Below are positions 8,530-18,057 of a stretch of 64,000 bases of DNA, piece after piece. The stretch is taken from NCBI GenBank assembly GCA_029961045.1, contig JASBVN010000004.1, forward strand, positions 186,001 through 250,000, given 5' to 3'. The position numbers and the translations under genes were made by a program. This stretch comes from Alicyclobacillaceae bacterium (GTDB lineage Bacteria; Bacillota; Bacilli; Kyrpidiales; Kyrpidiaceae). How positions within the stretch are numbered: the stretch's first letter is position 1; each line of letters starts with the position of its first letter. Below the pieces are notes generated by a model that was not told the origin of the DNA, made no database searches, and saw only the letters and a list, made by a program, of their open reading frames with translations.

Positions 8530-11500
8530 ACTCGACTGCCCGCGTGGAAGGTTCAGAGGCGGCGAGGCCCTTTCTGAGCCGGATCGGATTGGACGATCCC
8601 GTCCTGTTGAAACAATTGGCCGATGTGCGGGTGGACAAGGTGCGCGTGTCCCCGAAAGACCGGAAGGGGCGCGTCTGCGTGCGTCTCCGGCGGCCTTTGC
8701 CGCCGGCGGTTTGGGAACAGTTTGAAGGAGCGTTGCGGGAAGCGGTCTTTGCCCGGGGGGGCTGGCAAGTCGAAATATGGGCCGAGGTCGAAGAGGAGCG
8801 GGAGGCCTTTGGCGCCGTCGCGGAGTATTTTCCATTGTGCGCCCGGGCGGTCGGATTTCCGGAAGCCTTGCTGGGTCAGGTTTCCGCTTTCTTTGACGGC
8901 GACCGGCAGAGATTGCGAATTGCCGGACCGCACGAAGTGGTGCTCAACACCCTGCGCAAGAAAATAGAAGAACCGATGCGCCGTTGGTTCCGGCGCGTTC
9001 TCGGGATCGAACCGGAGATCGAATGGTGTGTGGAACGGCGGGAAGAGGTCCTGTCGGAGATCCGGGAACGGTGTTTGGAAGAAGAGCGGTCAATTGTAGA
9101 GGAATTGACATCGCCACGTCCGTCCGAATCCGGGCCGGCTCCGGAAGAGGAGGACCCGGTGTTGTTGGGGCGGGAGATCGGGGAACCCCCGACGCCCATC
9201 AAAGGAATTGTCGATGAGCTGCGGGAGGTCGTAGCGGAAGGGCGCGTTTTTTTCGTGGACGTTCGCGAACTGCCGAGCGGCCGGACTTTGTTTCATTTTT
9301 ACCTGACGGACCGGACGGATTCCATTTCCGTCAAGGCATTTGCCAAATCCGAGCGGCAGGCGCGGGGGCTCCAACGCCTGCGGCCGGGGTTGTGGGTGCG
9401 GGTGAAGGGGGCCGCCCAGTACGACGCCTACGCCAAAGAACTGGTGCTGCTCGCCCAAGACATCATGGAGGTGCCCGCTCGGGAACGCCGAGACGCCGCG
9501 CCCGTCAAACGGGTGGAACTGCATGTTCATACGCCGATGAGTACCTTGGACGGAGTGGCGCCGGTGGCGGAGTTGGTGAAACGGGCTGCCGCTTGGGGCC
9601 ATGCGGCGTTGGCGGTGACGGACCACGGGGTGGTCCAAGCGTTTCCGGACTTTTTCCAAGAGGCGCACAAGGCGGGCGTCAAACCGATTCTCGGGATGGA
9701 GGCCTATCTGGTGGACGACGGGTTGCCGGTGGTGTTGGAACCCGATGAACGGCCGTTGGATGATGCAATCTTTGTGGTGTTCGACACCGAGACCACCGGC
9801 TTGAACGCCCGGGAACACACGCTGATCGAAATTGCGGCCGTCAAGGTCCGGAAGGGCGAAATCATCGACCGATTTTCTACCCTGATCGACCCCGGAGTCC
9901 CGATTTCCCCGAAAATCGAAGAGCTGACCGGCATCCGCAACGAAATGGTGAAGGGACAACCCCGCTTGGAAGAGGCAATGGAGCGATTTTCGACGTTTGT
10001 TCAGGACGCCGTGTTGGTGGCGCACAACGCGGAATTCGACATGGGGTTTCTTCAAGCGGCGGCGCGGCGTACGGGTTTGCCTCCTTGGAGGCAGCCGGTT
10101 CTGGACACCTTGGCATTGGCCCGGGTGCTGTATCCGCGGGAACGCAATCACCGCCTGAAGACGTTAGCCCAAAAGTTCGGAGTGGAACTGGTGAATCACC
10201 ACCGGGCTCTGGCGGATGCCGAAGCGACGGCCAAAGTCTTTCTGTACATGCTGCGGGAACTGCGCGATCGGGGTGCGGTGAAGCTGGAGGATTGCAACCG
10301 CCTTTCGGAGGAGATCGACGTCTCCCACGCCCGGCCTTATCACGCCACCATTCTGGTGGAAAACCGGACGGGGCTCAAAAACTTGTACAAGCTGGTCTCC
10401 CTGGCCCACACGACGTATTTGCACCGCCAGCCTCGAATTCCGAAGAGCGAGCTGGTCAAGCACCGGGAAGGTCTGCTCCTCGGCACGGCGTGCTACCAAG
10501 GAGAGTTGTTCCAGGGGGTGCTGCGGGGAAAAAGCGATGCGGAGTTGCTCGATCTCGTGCAATTTTACGATTATGTGGAACTCCAGCCCCTCGACCACTA
10601 CCGCCCCCTGCTGGAAGAGGAACAGATCCCGGATTTGGATACGGTGGCCGAGTATCAACGCCGCATCTTGGAACTGGCCGATCAGGCGGGCAGGCCGGTG
10701 GTGGCAACTGGCGATGTGCACTATCTCGAACGCGAAGATCGAGTCTTTCGGGATATTTTGCAGGCGGGTTCGGGCATGGAAACTACCGACCCGCAGATCG
10801 ATTACCATTTCCGCACCACCGAGGAGATGCTGGAGGCGTTTGCCCACTTAGGGGACCGGGCCTTCGAAGTGGTGGTGGAACAGCCCAACCGCATCGCGGA
10901 GCGGGTGGAGTGGGTCAAGCCCATTCCGGACGAATTGTATACGCCGGTGATCGAAGGAGCAGAGGAGCAGATCCGGGAACTGGCCTATCGGAAGGCCGTC
11001 CGCCTGTACGGCGATCCTTTGCCCGACTTGGTGCGCGACCGCCTGGAAAAGGAATTGAACAGCATCATCAATCACGGTTATGCGGTGATCTATTTGATCG
11101 CCCACAAACTGGTCACCAAATCCTTGGAGGACGGCTATCTCGTCGGTTCGCGCGGGTCGGTCGGATCTTCTCTGGTGGCTACGATGACCGACATCACCGA
11201 GGTCAACCCCCTTCCCCCTCATTATTTGTGCCCGGAATGCCGGTACAGCGAGTTTATCACCGACGGTTCGGTGGGATCGGGGTTTGACTTGCCCGACCGG
11301 GATTGTCCCCGGTGCGGCCGGCGCCTGAACAAAGACGGACACGACATTCCCTTTGAAACCTTCATGGGATTTAAAGGGGATAAGGTGCCGGACATCGATT
11401 TGAATTTTTCGGGCGAGTACCAAGCCCGTGCGCACCGCTATACGGAACAACTATTCGGTACGGACTACGTGTTCCGGGCCGGAACCATTTCCACCGTAGC

Positions 11501-12809
11501 CGAGAAGACGGCCTACGGATACGTCAAAAAATACGCCGAGGAACGTCAGCTTCAATTGCGGAGTGCCGAGATCGCCCGCCTGGTGGCCGGTTGCACTGGA
11601 ATCAAGCGAACCACCGGCCAGCACCCCGGAGGACTGATGGTGGTGCCCGGCGACAAAGAAATCTATGACTTTTGTCCGATCCAGTATCCGGCTGACGACA
11701 AGACCGCCGGCACCCGGACCACCCATTTCGATTATCATTCGATTCACGATAATTTACTAAAATTGGATTTGCTCGGTCACGACGACCCGACGGTGCTCCG
11801 GATGTTGCAGGATTTGACGGGGGTGGCGCCGAAGAACATTCCGGTGGACGATCCCCGGACGATGGGAATTTTCAGCGGCACGGAGCCCCTCGGGGTGACG
11901 CCGAAACAGATCCGCAGCACGGTGGGCACCTACGGGATTCCGGAGTTTGGAACGAAATTCGTCCGACAAATGCTCGAAGACACCAAACCGAAGACCTTTG
12001 CGGAGTTGGTCCGGATATCGGGGCTTTCCCACGGTACGGACGTGTGGCTCAACAATGCCCAAGATCTCATCCGGAGCGGCACGGCGAAGTTGTCCGAAGT
12101 CATTTCCACCCGGGACGACATCATGGTGTATTTGATCCACAAAGGACTGGAACCGGCCCGGGCGTTCCGGATCATGGAGTCGGTCCGGAAGGGAAAAGGC
12201 GTCGCGGAAGAAGACGAAGCGTACATGCGCGAGCACGGAGTACCCGACTGGTACATCGAGTCGTGCAAGAAGATCAAGTATATGTTTCCGAAAGCGCACG
12301 CGACCGCTTATGTTCTGATGGCCGTGCGGATCGCTTATTTCAAAGTCCACTATCCGCTGGCGTTTTATGCGACCTATTTTACCGTTCGGGCGGACGATTT
12401 TGACTTGGAAGTGGTGCAGAGGGGAAGCGATGCGGTGAGGCGGCGCATGGACGAGATCGAAGCGAAAGGGATCCAGGCTTCGGCCAAGGAGAAGGGGCTG
12501 CTCACCGTGCTCGAAGTGGCTCTGGAGATGTTGGAGCGAGGATTCCGGTTCGGCCGGTTGGATTTGTACCGGTCGGACGCGACGCGGTTCTTGCCGGACG
12601 GGGACCGGCTCATTCCTCCCTTTTCCGCCGTGGCCGGGATCGGGGAAGCGGCGGCCAAGAACATCGTAGCCGCCCGGGAAGAGGGGGAGTTCCTCTCGGT
12701 GGAGGATCTTCAGGAACGCGCCCGGCTGTCCCGAACGGTGATGGACCTGCTCGAACAAATGGGGTGCTTGAAGGCGCTGCCCCGGACGAATCAGTTGTCC
12801 TTATTTTAG
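8526..12809 (+). CDS. polC: DNA polymerase III alpha subunit, PolC type (Gram-positive replicase)
   Basis: Main replicative polymerase of low-G+C Gram-positives, 1427 residues. Domain order visible: N-terminal domain and OB fold (about 1-325), PHP domain beginning VELHVHTPMSTLDG (His near 333), interrupted by a DEDD proofreading exonuclease with FDTETTGL (Asp420), then the C-family palm with catalytic PDIDLNF (Asp956, Asp958). A four-cysteine zinc element (CPECRY...CPRCGRR) precedes the palm motif. The C-terminus ends QLSLF, a beta-clamp binding peptide. It overlaps the glycosyltransferase by 4 bases and is the last gene before the rimP promoter. Confidence 0.98.
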   Translation: MNSTARVEGSEAARPFLSRIGLDDPVLLKQLADVRVDKVRVSPKDRKGRVCVRLRRPLPPAVWEQFEGALREAVFARGGWQVEIWAEVEEEREAFGAVAEYFPLCARAVGFPEALLGQVSAFFDGDRQRLRIAGPHEVVLNTLRKKIEEPMRRWFRRVLGIEPEIEWCVERREEVLSEIRERCLEEERSIVEELTSPRPSESGPAPEEEDPVLLGREIGEPPTPIKGIVDELREVVAEGRVFFVDVRELPSGRTLFHFYLTDRTDSISVKAFAKSERQARGLQRLRPGLWVRVKGAAQYDAYAKELVLLAQDIMEVPARERRDAAPVKRVELHVHTPMSTLDGVAPVAELVKRAAAWGHAALAVTDHGVVQAFPDFFQEAHKAGVKPILGMEAYLVDDGLPVVLEPDERPLDDAIFVVFDTETTGLNAREHTLIEIAAVKVRKGEIIDRFSTLIDPGVPISPKIEELTGIRNEMVKGQPRLEEAMERFSTFVQDAVLVAHNAEFDMGFLQAAARRTGLPPWRQPVLDTLALARVLYPRERNHRLKTLAQKFGVELVNHHRALADAEATAKVFLYMLRELRDRGAVKLEDCNRLSEEIDVSHARPYHATILVENRTGLKNLYKLVSLAHTTYLHRQPRIPKSELVKHREGLLLGTACYQGELFQGVLRGKSDAELLDLVQFYDYVELQPLDHYRPLLEEEQIPDLDTVAEYQRRILELADQAGRPVVATGDVHYLEREDRVFRDILQAGSGMETTDPQIDYHFRTTEEMLEAFAHLGDRAFEVVVEQPNRIAERVEWVKPIPDELYTPVIEGAEEQIRELAYRKAVRLYGDPLPDLVRDRLEKELNSIINHGYAVIYLIAHKLVTKSLEDGYLVGSRGSVGSSLVATMTDITEVNPLPPHYLCPECRYSEFITDGSVGSGFDLPDRDCPRCGRRLNKDGHDIPFETFMGFKGDKVPDIDLNFSGEYQARAHRYTEQLFGTDYVFRAGTISTVAEKTAYGYVKKYAEERQLQLRSAEIARLVAGCTGIKRTTGQHPGGLMVVPGDKEIYDFCPIQYPADDKTAGTRTTHFDYHSIHDNLLKLDLLGHDDPTVLRMLQDLTGVAPKNIPVDDPRTMGIFSGTEPLGVTPKQIRSTVGTYGIPEFGTKFVRQMLEDTKPKTFAELVRISGLSHGTDVWLNNAQDLIRSGTAKLSEVISTRDDIMVYLIHKGLEPARAFRIMESVRKGKGVAEEDEAYMREHGVPDWYIESCKKIKYMFPKAHATAYVLMAVRIAYFKVHYPLAFYATYFTVRADDFDLEVVQRGSDAVRRRMDEIEAKGIQASAKEKGLLTVLEVALEMLERGFRFGRLDLYRSDATRFLPDGDRLIPPFSAVAGIGEAAAKNIVAAREEGEFLSVEDLQERARLSRTVMDLLEQMGCLKALPRTNQLSLF

Positions 12810-12834
12810 GGGCGGTGGGGGGCCGGTCCGTTTC

Positions 12835-12863
12835 TTGCAGGTTTCTTCCCAAAGTGTTATAAT
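12835..12863 (+). promoter_or_regulatory. SigA promoter of the rimP-nusA-infB operon
   Basis: TTGCAG (12835-12840), a 17-base spacer, then TATAAT (12858-12863) with an extended TG at 12855-12856. The -10 is a perfect consensus. Transcription would begin near 12870 and give a leader of about 125 bases before rimP. Confidence 0.8.
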
Positions 12864-12898
12864 TCCTTTGCTATGATGTGGATACCGTCAGTCGCATG

Positions 12899-12930
12899 AG
12901 AGTGGGGCCATCCCACTCTTTCGATTTGTT
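12899..12930 (+). promoter_or_regulatory. Leader hairpin upstream of rimP (putative attenuator)
   Basis: AGAGTGGG (12899-12906) pairs perfectly with CCCACTCT (12912-12919) around a 5-base loop, followed by a T-rich but interrupted tract (TTCGATTTGTT). From memory, Firmicute rimP/nusA operons often have a similar GTGGG...CCCAC element in their leader. The position, between promoter and first gene, suggests attenuation or autoregulation by an operon product such as NusA. That function is inference. Confidence 0.55.
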
Positions 12931-12995
12931 GGGATCTTTGTGGAGGGGCAGGGAATTCCCGCATTCATTCGCAACCGACGGCGGGGAGGGATACC

Positions 12996-13460
12996 ATGTC
13001 GAAACGGAAAGTGACGGCCGTAGTGGAAGACCTGGTCAAACCCATTATAGAACGGGAAGGTCTGGAACTGGTGGATATCCAGTTTGTCAAAGAAGGGGCG
13101 AACTGGTATCTCCGGGTGTTCATCGACCGGCCGGAAGGCGGAGTGGATATTGAAGACTGCAGCCGGGTCAGCGAGCAACTGTCCGATCGCCTGGACGAGG
13201 TCGACCCGATCCCGAACAGTTATTTTCTCGAAGTGTCGTCGCCGGGAGTGGAAAGGCCTCTCAAAAGACCGGAACATTTTCGCCGAGCCGTCGGCAAGAC
13301 GGTGGCCGTAACGACCTATGAACCTCTGGAAGGGCAGAAGAAGTTCCAGGGGGTCCTCGCGGAATACGGTGACGGCGTGATCACCTTGGAGGATGGAGAA
13401 CGCACGTGGAGAATCCCCCTCGAGGCGGTGGCGTCCGCCCGATCCGTGTTCGTTCCGTGA
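12996..13460 (+). CDS. rimP: Ribosome maturation factor RimP
   Basis: A 154-residue protein needed for 30S subunit maturation. It begins MSKRKVTAVVEDLVKPIIEREG and contains YLRVFIDRPEGGVDIEDC and the YFLEVSSPGVERPL motif typical of the family, followed by a C-terminal SH3-like domain. The ATG has GGAGGG 8 bases upstream. It is the first gene of the nusA operon, as in most bacteria. Confidence 0.96.
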   Translation: MSKRKVTAVVEDLVKPIIEREGLELVDIQFVKEGANWYLRVFIDRPEGGVDIEDCSRVSEQLSDRLDEVDPIPNSYFLEVSSPGVERPLKRPEHFRRAVGKTVAVTTYEPLEGQKKFQGVLAEYGDGVITLEDGERTWRIPLEAVASARSVFVP

Positions 13461-13500
13461 CGGGTCGGCCCCGGAGAGGAAGGAGGAGGCACCTGGCATC

Positions 13501-14646
13501 ATGAACCAAGATTTCATTGAAGCTCTGGATCAGTTGGAGCGGGAAAAGGGCATCAGCAAAGACGTGCTCATTGAAGCCATCGAAGCGGCCCTGATTTCCG
13601 GTTACAAGCGCAATTTTAATTCGGCGGCCAATGTCCGGGTGGACGTCAACCGGGAAACGGGCGATGTTCGTGTGTTCGCCCGCAAGACGGTGGTCGAAGA
13701 GCCGACCGATCCGCGGCTGGAGATTTCGCTGGACGCCGCCGAACAGATCAACCCTCACTATACCGTGGGCGACGTGGTCGAGATCGAAGTCACTCCGAAA
13801 GATTTCGGCCGCATTGCGGCCCAGACGGCCAAACAAGTCGTCACCCAGCGCATCCGGGAAGCGGAGCGGGGACTCATCTATCATGAATTCGTGGATCGGG
13901 AAGAGGACATCGTCACCGGAGTCGTCCAGCGCCAGGATTCCCGGTACACCTATGTGGACTTGGGAAAGGCGGAAGCCCTTCTGCCCTTTCACGAGCAAAT
14001 TCCGGGGGAAAAGCTGAAGCAGGGGGACCGGGTGAAATGCTTCATCACCAAGGTCGAAAAGACGACGAAGGGACCCCAGATTCTCCTTTCGCGCACCCAT
14101 CCGGGGTTGCTGCGCAGGCTGTTTGAGCTGGAAGTTCCCGAAATCTACGACGGGGTGGTCGAAATCAAATCCGTCGCTCGGGAGGCCGGTCATCGCTCCA
14201 AAATCGCCGTGTACTCTCGAAAGCCGGAGGTCGATCCGGTCGGAGCGTGCGTGGGTCCGCGGGGGATGCGGGTGCAGCACGTCGTGTCGGAGTTGAACGG
14301 CGAAAAGGTGGACATTGTCAAGTGGAGCGACGACCCGCAAGAATTTGTGAAAAACGCGCTCAGCCCGGCCAAAGTCGTCAGCGTGGACATCTCCGAAGAG
14401 GAGCGGGTGGCCCGGGTTGTGGTCCCGGACTATCAACTGTCGCTGGCGATCGGCAAAGAAGGACAAAACGCCAGGCTGGCGGCCAAACTCACCGGATGGA
14501 AGATCGACATTAAGAGCGAATCCCAAGTGCGGCAAAACGCCGGTGATGCGGGCGACGGCGCTTCCCGTGAAAGGGGAGGCGAGTGGCCGGTCGGGGGGGA
14601 GGAAAGTTCCCATTTGGACAGTGCGGCGGATGAATCGGCGCAGTAA
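13501..14646 (+). CDS. nusA: Transcription elongation/antitermination factor NusA
   Basis: RNA-polymerase-binding factor acting in pausing, termination and antitermination. Domains in order: N-terminal polymerase-binding domain (MNQDFIEALDQLEREKGISK), S1 domain near residues 135-200, then two KH domains ending around residue 345 with SLAIGKEGQNARLAAKLTGW. The short polar tail lacks the acidic repeats of E. coli NusA, as usual in Bacilli (381 residues). The start ATG 13501 has AGGAGGAGG at 13481-13489, an 11-base spacing. The frame is open upstream into rimP but without family similarity. Confidence 0.97.
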   Translation: MNQDFIEALDQLEREKGISKDVLIEAIEAALISGYKRNFNSAANVRVDVNRETGDVRVFARKTVVEEPTDPRLEISLDAAEQINPHYTVGDVVEIEVTPKDFGRIAAQTAKQVVTQRIREAERGLIYHEFVDREEDIVTGVVQRQDSRYTYVDLGKAEALLPFHEQIPGEKLKQGDRVKCFITKVEKTTKGPQILLSRTHPGLLRRLFELEVPEIYDGVVEIKSVAREAGHRSKIAVYSRKPEVDPVGACVGPRGMRVQHVVSELNGEKVDIVKWSDDPQEFVKNALSPAKVVSVDISEEERVARVVVPDYQLSLAIGKEGQNARLAAKLTGWKIDIKSESQVRQNAGDAGDGASRERGGEWPVGGEESSHLDSAADESAQ

Positions 14647-14658
14647 GGGGGGACGACG

Positions 14659-14934
14659 GTGGGGCCCAAACATGTACCGCAACGGAAGTGCATCGGTTGT
14701 CAAGGGATGAAGAGCAAGCGGGAGCTGGTTCGCATTGTGGCCACCCCCGACGGATCGATCCGCATCGACCCGACCGGAAGGCAGGCGGGCCGCGGCGCCT
14801 ACCTGTGCCCTTCCCTTGATTGCCTGGAACAGGCCCGGAAGCGGAAAGCCCTTGACAGGGCTCTCAAGCGAACCGTCCCCGCGGAGATTTGGGAAGAGTT
14901 GAAGGTCCAGATGGAGGGAACCTCCGGTGGCTGA
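14659..14934 (+). CDS. rnpM: RNase P modulator RnpM (YlxR family)
   Basis: A 91-residue YlxR-family protein with the hallmark PQRKCIGCQGMKSKRELVR and the GRGAYLC motif. B. subtilis YlxR has been described as an RNA-binding modulator of RNase P. The start is GTG 14659 after a purine-rich AAGGGGGGA. Its stop overlaps the ylxQ start, keeping the nusA-ylxR-ylxQ-infB order of Bacilli. Confidence 0.93.
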   Translation: MGPKHVPQRKCIGCQGMKSKRELVRIVATPDGSIRIDPTGRQAGRGAYLCPSLDCLEQARKRKALDRALKRTVPAEIWEELKVQMEGTSGG

Positions 14935-15382
14935 CCAAAGCGTACTCGGTTTATTGGGGCTGGCCCGGCGCGCCGGACGCGTGGTCATCGGCGAGCAGGC
15001 CGTGCTCGCGAACGTGCGGAGCGGTAAAGCCCGATTGGTCGTCCTCGCGGAGGACGCGGGTCCGAATACGAGTAAGCGGTTGGTCGACAAGTGCCGCAGT
15101 TATGGCGTGCCGCTGGTCCGTTTCGGAAACCGAATCACTCTGGGAGGCGCACTAGGGCGGGAGGAGGTCGTCGCGCTGGCCGTGACCGAACGTGGATTCG
15201 CCGAAGGTATGCTGGCCAAGATGCGGCAACATAACGGGGGTGACAGTCTTGAGCGAGAAACTCCGGGTGTACGAATACGCCAAACAACTCAACATGTCGA
15301 GCAAAGAAATCATCACCATTTTGAAACGGCTCGGCGTTTCGGTGAACAACCATATGAGCGTGATGGATCAGGAGATGATTGA
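14927..15382 (+). CDS. ylxQ: L7Ae/L30e-family K-turn-binding protein YlxQ (with extended frame)
   Basis: Residues 1 to about 103 are a normal YlxQ/RplGA protein: [18 protein letters not shown], the central [15 protein letters not shown] and the closing [15 protein letters not shown]. The family binds RNA kink-turns and associates with the ribosome. Canonical members stop near residue 100. Here the frame continues to 151 residues and overlaps the first 143 bases of infB in another frame. The extra tail ([16 protein letters not shown] and so on) resembles out-of-frame infB sequence rather than a domain. The GTG start overlaps rnpM by 8 bases. The family call is firm; the tail could reflect a lost stop codon or a sequencing error. 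Confidence 0.85.
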   Translation: MADQSVLGLLGLARRAGRVVIGEQAVLANVRSGKARLVVLAEDAGPNTSKRLVDKCRSYGVPLVRFGNRITLGGALGREEVVALAVTERGFAEGMLAKMRQHNGGDSLERETPGVRIRQTTQHVEQRNHHHFETARRFGEQPYERDGSGDD

Positions 15383-17681
15383 AAAGGTGGAGCAGTTTTT
15401 TGCGGACGTCAAAGAACGGGCTGCCCGAAAGGGGGATTCGGAATCCAAAAAGCGGTCCGGAGAGCGCAATGGACCATCCCATGGGGGGCAGCCGCCGAAA
15501 GATCAAGGTCAAAATCAAAAGGGTCATGGAAAGGACGCCGGACAAGGCCGGGCGCGCAACCAGCGGAACGGCCGGAAGCCCCAACCGGCGGCTGCGAGGG
15601 CCGATGAGCGCCGGCCGGCCGCGAAAGGCGAGGAAAAACCGGCTTCAACGGAGCGGGGCGGCGCGCCCGTCGGGCAGGAAGAATCCCCGTCCAATTCCGG
15701 GACGGCGAAAACCCAGGATTCCCCCCGGGGGTTGCGTCGGGATCTGACGGCCGCCCTGGAGATCGAACAGTACGAGGACTTGGACACCCCCGTGACCCGC
15801 AACGAACGGATCGTGCGGAAATCGAAGCCCCCGCAAAAGGGGGAAAAAGAGGGACGGAAACCTCCGTCTCCCGCGAAAGGCCAGCAGCGCCGGGATTCCC
15901 GCGGAACCCAGAAAGAACCGGCCGCAGAGGGCCCGAAGAGCGTGACGGTCGAGGGGCCGATGACGGTCGGCGAATTCGCCAAGCTGATCAAGAAAGAGAC
16001 CGGCGACGTCATCAAAAAGCTCCTCTTTTTGGGGGTAGTGGCTGCGATCAATCAAGAAATCGACGTGGATGCGATGACCCTGGTGGCCTCCGAATACGGG
16101 ATCGAGGTTCAGTACCGGGAACCGAAAGACGAGGAAATGGAGGAACTCCTTTTGGAGGAGGACGATCCCCGGGATCTCGTTCCGCGTCCTCCGGTGGTGA
16201 CCATCATGGGGCACGTGGACCACGGCAAAACCACGCTGTTGGACGCCATTCGCCACACGAACGTCACCGCCCAGGAGGCCGGGGGCATCACCCAGCACAT
16301 CGGCGCTTACCAAGTCGAAGTCAAGGGGAAGAAAATCACATTCCTCGATACGCCCGGGCATGAAGCCTTTACCAGCATGAGGGCGAGGGGCGCCCAGGTG
16401 ACCGACATTTGCGTGTTGGTGGTGGCGGCCGACGACGGGGTGATGCCGCAGACGGTGGAAGCGATCAACCACGCCAAGGCCGCCGGAGTCCCCATGATTG
16501 TGGCGGTGAACAAGATCGACAAGCCCGAGGCGAACCCCGACCGGGTCAAGCAGGAGTTGACGGAGCACGGGCTGGTCCCCGAAGAATGGGGCGGGGACAC
16601 CGTATTCGTGCCGGTTTCGGCCCTGCGGAAACAGGGGATTGAGGATCTTTTGGAAATGATCTTGCTGGTGGCGGAAATGGCGGAGTTGAAAGCCAACCCG
16701 AAGGCCCGCCCGCGGGGCACGGTCATCGAAGCCCAGCTGGACAAAGGGCGCGGACCGGTCGCCACAGTGCTGGTCCAGAACGGGACCCTGCGCGTCGGGG
16801 ACATCGTCATCGCCGGCAAGACCTACGGGCGGGTGCGGGCGATGATCAACGACCGGGGCCGGCGCGTCAAAGAAGCCGGGCCTTCCACACCGGTGGAGAT
16901 CCTCGGTCTCAGCGACGTTCCGATGGCCGGAGACGCGTTCGTCGTTTACGACGACGAGCGAAAGGCCCGGATGGTGGCGGAGAGGCGCCAAAACCGCCAG
17001 CGGGCGGAAGAATTGAAAGTCCAATCCAGGGTCACGCTGGACGATCTGTATAAACAAATTCAGGAAGGACAGGTCAAAGAACTGAATATCATCCTCAAAG
17101 CCGACGTGCAGGGCTCGGTCGAAGCCTTGGTTTCGGCCCTGGAGCGGATCGATATCGAAGGGGTGCGGGTACGGGTCATTCACCAAGGCGTCGGGGCGAT
17201 CACCGAAACGGACATTCTCCTGGCTACCGCTTCGAACGCCATCGTGATCGGCTTCAACGTCCGTCCGGAACCCGGGGCGCGCCGCATGGCGGAGGCGGAA
17301 AAGGTGGACATCCGCCTGTACCGGGTGATCTATCAAGTCATCGACGAAATCGAATCCGCTCTGAAGGGCATGCTGGAGCCGGAATATCGGGAAGTCATTC
17401 TCGGCCGGGCCGAAGTGCGGCAGACGTTCAAAGTTTCCCGTGTGGGTACCATCGCCGGCTGCTACGTTCTGGAAGGAAAAGTGCAGCGGGGTTGCGACGC
17501 GCGGGTCATCCGGGACGGGATCGTCATCTACGAGGGCAAGGTCGATTCTTTGAAGCGGTTTAAGGACGATGTCCGGGAAGTGATGGAAGGCTACGAATGC
17601 GGAATGACCCTGGAGCGGTTCAACGACGTAAAAGAAGGGGACATCATCGAGGTCTTTACGATGGAAGCGGTGAAAGTTTGA
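15240..17681 (+). CDS. infB: Translation initiation factor IF-2
   Basis: GTPase that delivers fMet-tRNA to the 30S subunit. An N-terminal IF2_N helix bundle ([18 protein letters not shown]) leads to a low-complexity Lys/Arg/Gly/Gln linker, a second IF2_N module near residues 240-290, then the G domain with [17 protein letters not shown] and NKID motifs, and domains II-IV to the end. The start is ambiguous: GTG 15240 or TTG 15249. TTG 15249 has GGGGGTGA upstream at better spacing. About 813 residues. There is no ylxP between infB and rbfA, unlike B. subtilis. Confidence 0.96.
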   Translation: MTVLSEKLRVYEYAKQLNMSSKEIITILKRLGVSVNNHMSVMDQEMIEKVEQFFADVKERAARKGDSESKKRSGERNGPSHGGQPPKDQGQNQKGHGKDAGQGRARNQRNGRKPQPAAARADERRPAAKGEEKPASTERGGAPVGQEESPSNSGTAKTQDSPRGLRRDLTAALEIEQYEDLDTPVTRNERIVRKSKPPQKGEKEGRKPPSPAKGQQRRDSRGTQKEPAAEGPKSVTVEGPMTVGEFAKLIKKETGDVIKKLLFLGVVAAINQEIDVDAMTLVASEYGIEVQYREPKDEEMEELLLEEDDPRDLVPRPPVVTIMGHVDHGKTTLLDAIRHTNVTAQEAGGITQHIGAYQVEVKGKKITFLDTPGHEAFTSMRARGAQVTDICVLVVAADDGVMPQTVEAINHAKAAGVPMIVAVNKIDKPEANPDRVKQELTEHGLVPEEWGGDTVFVPVSALRKQGIEDLLEMILLVAEMAELKANPKARPRGTVIEAQLDKGRGPVATVLVQNGTLRVGDIVIAGKTYGRVRAMINDRGRRVKEAGPSTPVEILGLSDVPMAGDAFVVYDDERKARMVAERRQNRQRAEELKVQSRVTLDDLYKQIQEGQVKELNIILKADVQGSVEALVSALERIDIEGVRVRVIHQGVGAITETDILLATASNAIVIGFNVRPEPGARRMAEAEKVDIRLYRVIYQVIDEIESALKGMLEPEYREVILGRAEVRQTFKVSRVGTIAGCYVLEGKVQRGCDARVIRDGIVIYEGKVDSLKRFKDDVREVMEGYECGMTLERFNDVKEGDIIEVFTMEAVKV

Positions 17682-17688
17682 GGTCGGG

Positions 17689-18057
17689 GTGAGGACCGTG
17701 GCCAACATTCGCCCGAGTCGCGTCGCGGAACAAATGAAAAAAGAAATCACGGACATCCTGTACAACGAGTTGAAGGATCCGCGGATTGGATTTGTCACGG
17801 TGACGGGGGTTGAGGTGTCCAACGACCTCCAACACGCCAAGGTGTTCACGAGCATCATGGGCAGCGAGGAAGAAAAGGCCCGCTCCCTGCAAGCGCTGGA
17901 ACGGGCGGCCGGATTCATCCGCAGCGAGATCGGCCGTCGGATTCGCCTCCGGCACACCCCCGAAATCGTTTTCAAGCTCGACACTTCGATCGATCACAGC
18001 CAGCGCATTCTGGACGTGATCCGCGAATTGCACAAGGAAAAGGGGGAGGGGCCGTGA
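17689..18057 (+). CDS. rbfA: 30S ribosome-binding factor A
   Basis: A cold-shock-related 30S assembly factor with a KH-like fold, 122 residues. Signature sequences are RVAEQMKKEITDIL, DPRIGFVTVTGVEVS and the C-terminal LRHTPEIVFKLDTSID. Start GTG 17689 is used; GTG 17698 (VANIRPSRV) is in frame, lies behind GGGTGAGG and is equally plausible. The stop overlaps the nrnA start (GTGA). Confidence 0.95.
   Translation: MRTVANIRPSRVAEQMKKEITDILYNELKDPRIGFVTVTGVEVSNDLQHAKVFTSIMGSEEEKARSLQALERAAGFIRSEIGRRIRLRHTPEIVFKLDTSIDHSQRILDVIRELHKEKGEGP

Noticed and set aside
13381-15090. 569-codon minus-strand frame opposite nusA-rnpM-ylxQ
   Set aside because: Same mirror-frame effect; composition is not protein-like.
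15645-17984. 779-codon minus-strand frame opposite infB and rbfA
   Set aside because: Antisense shadow of strongly conserved coding sequence; no family features or ribosome site.
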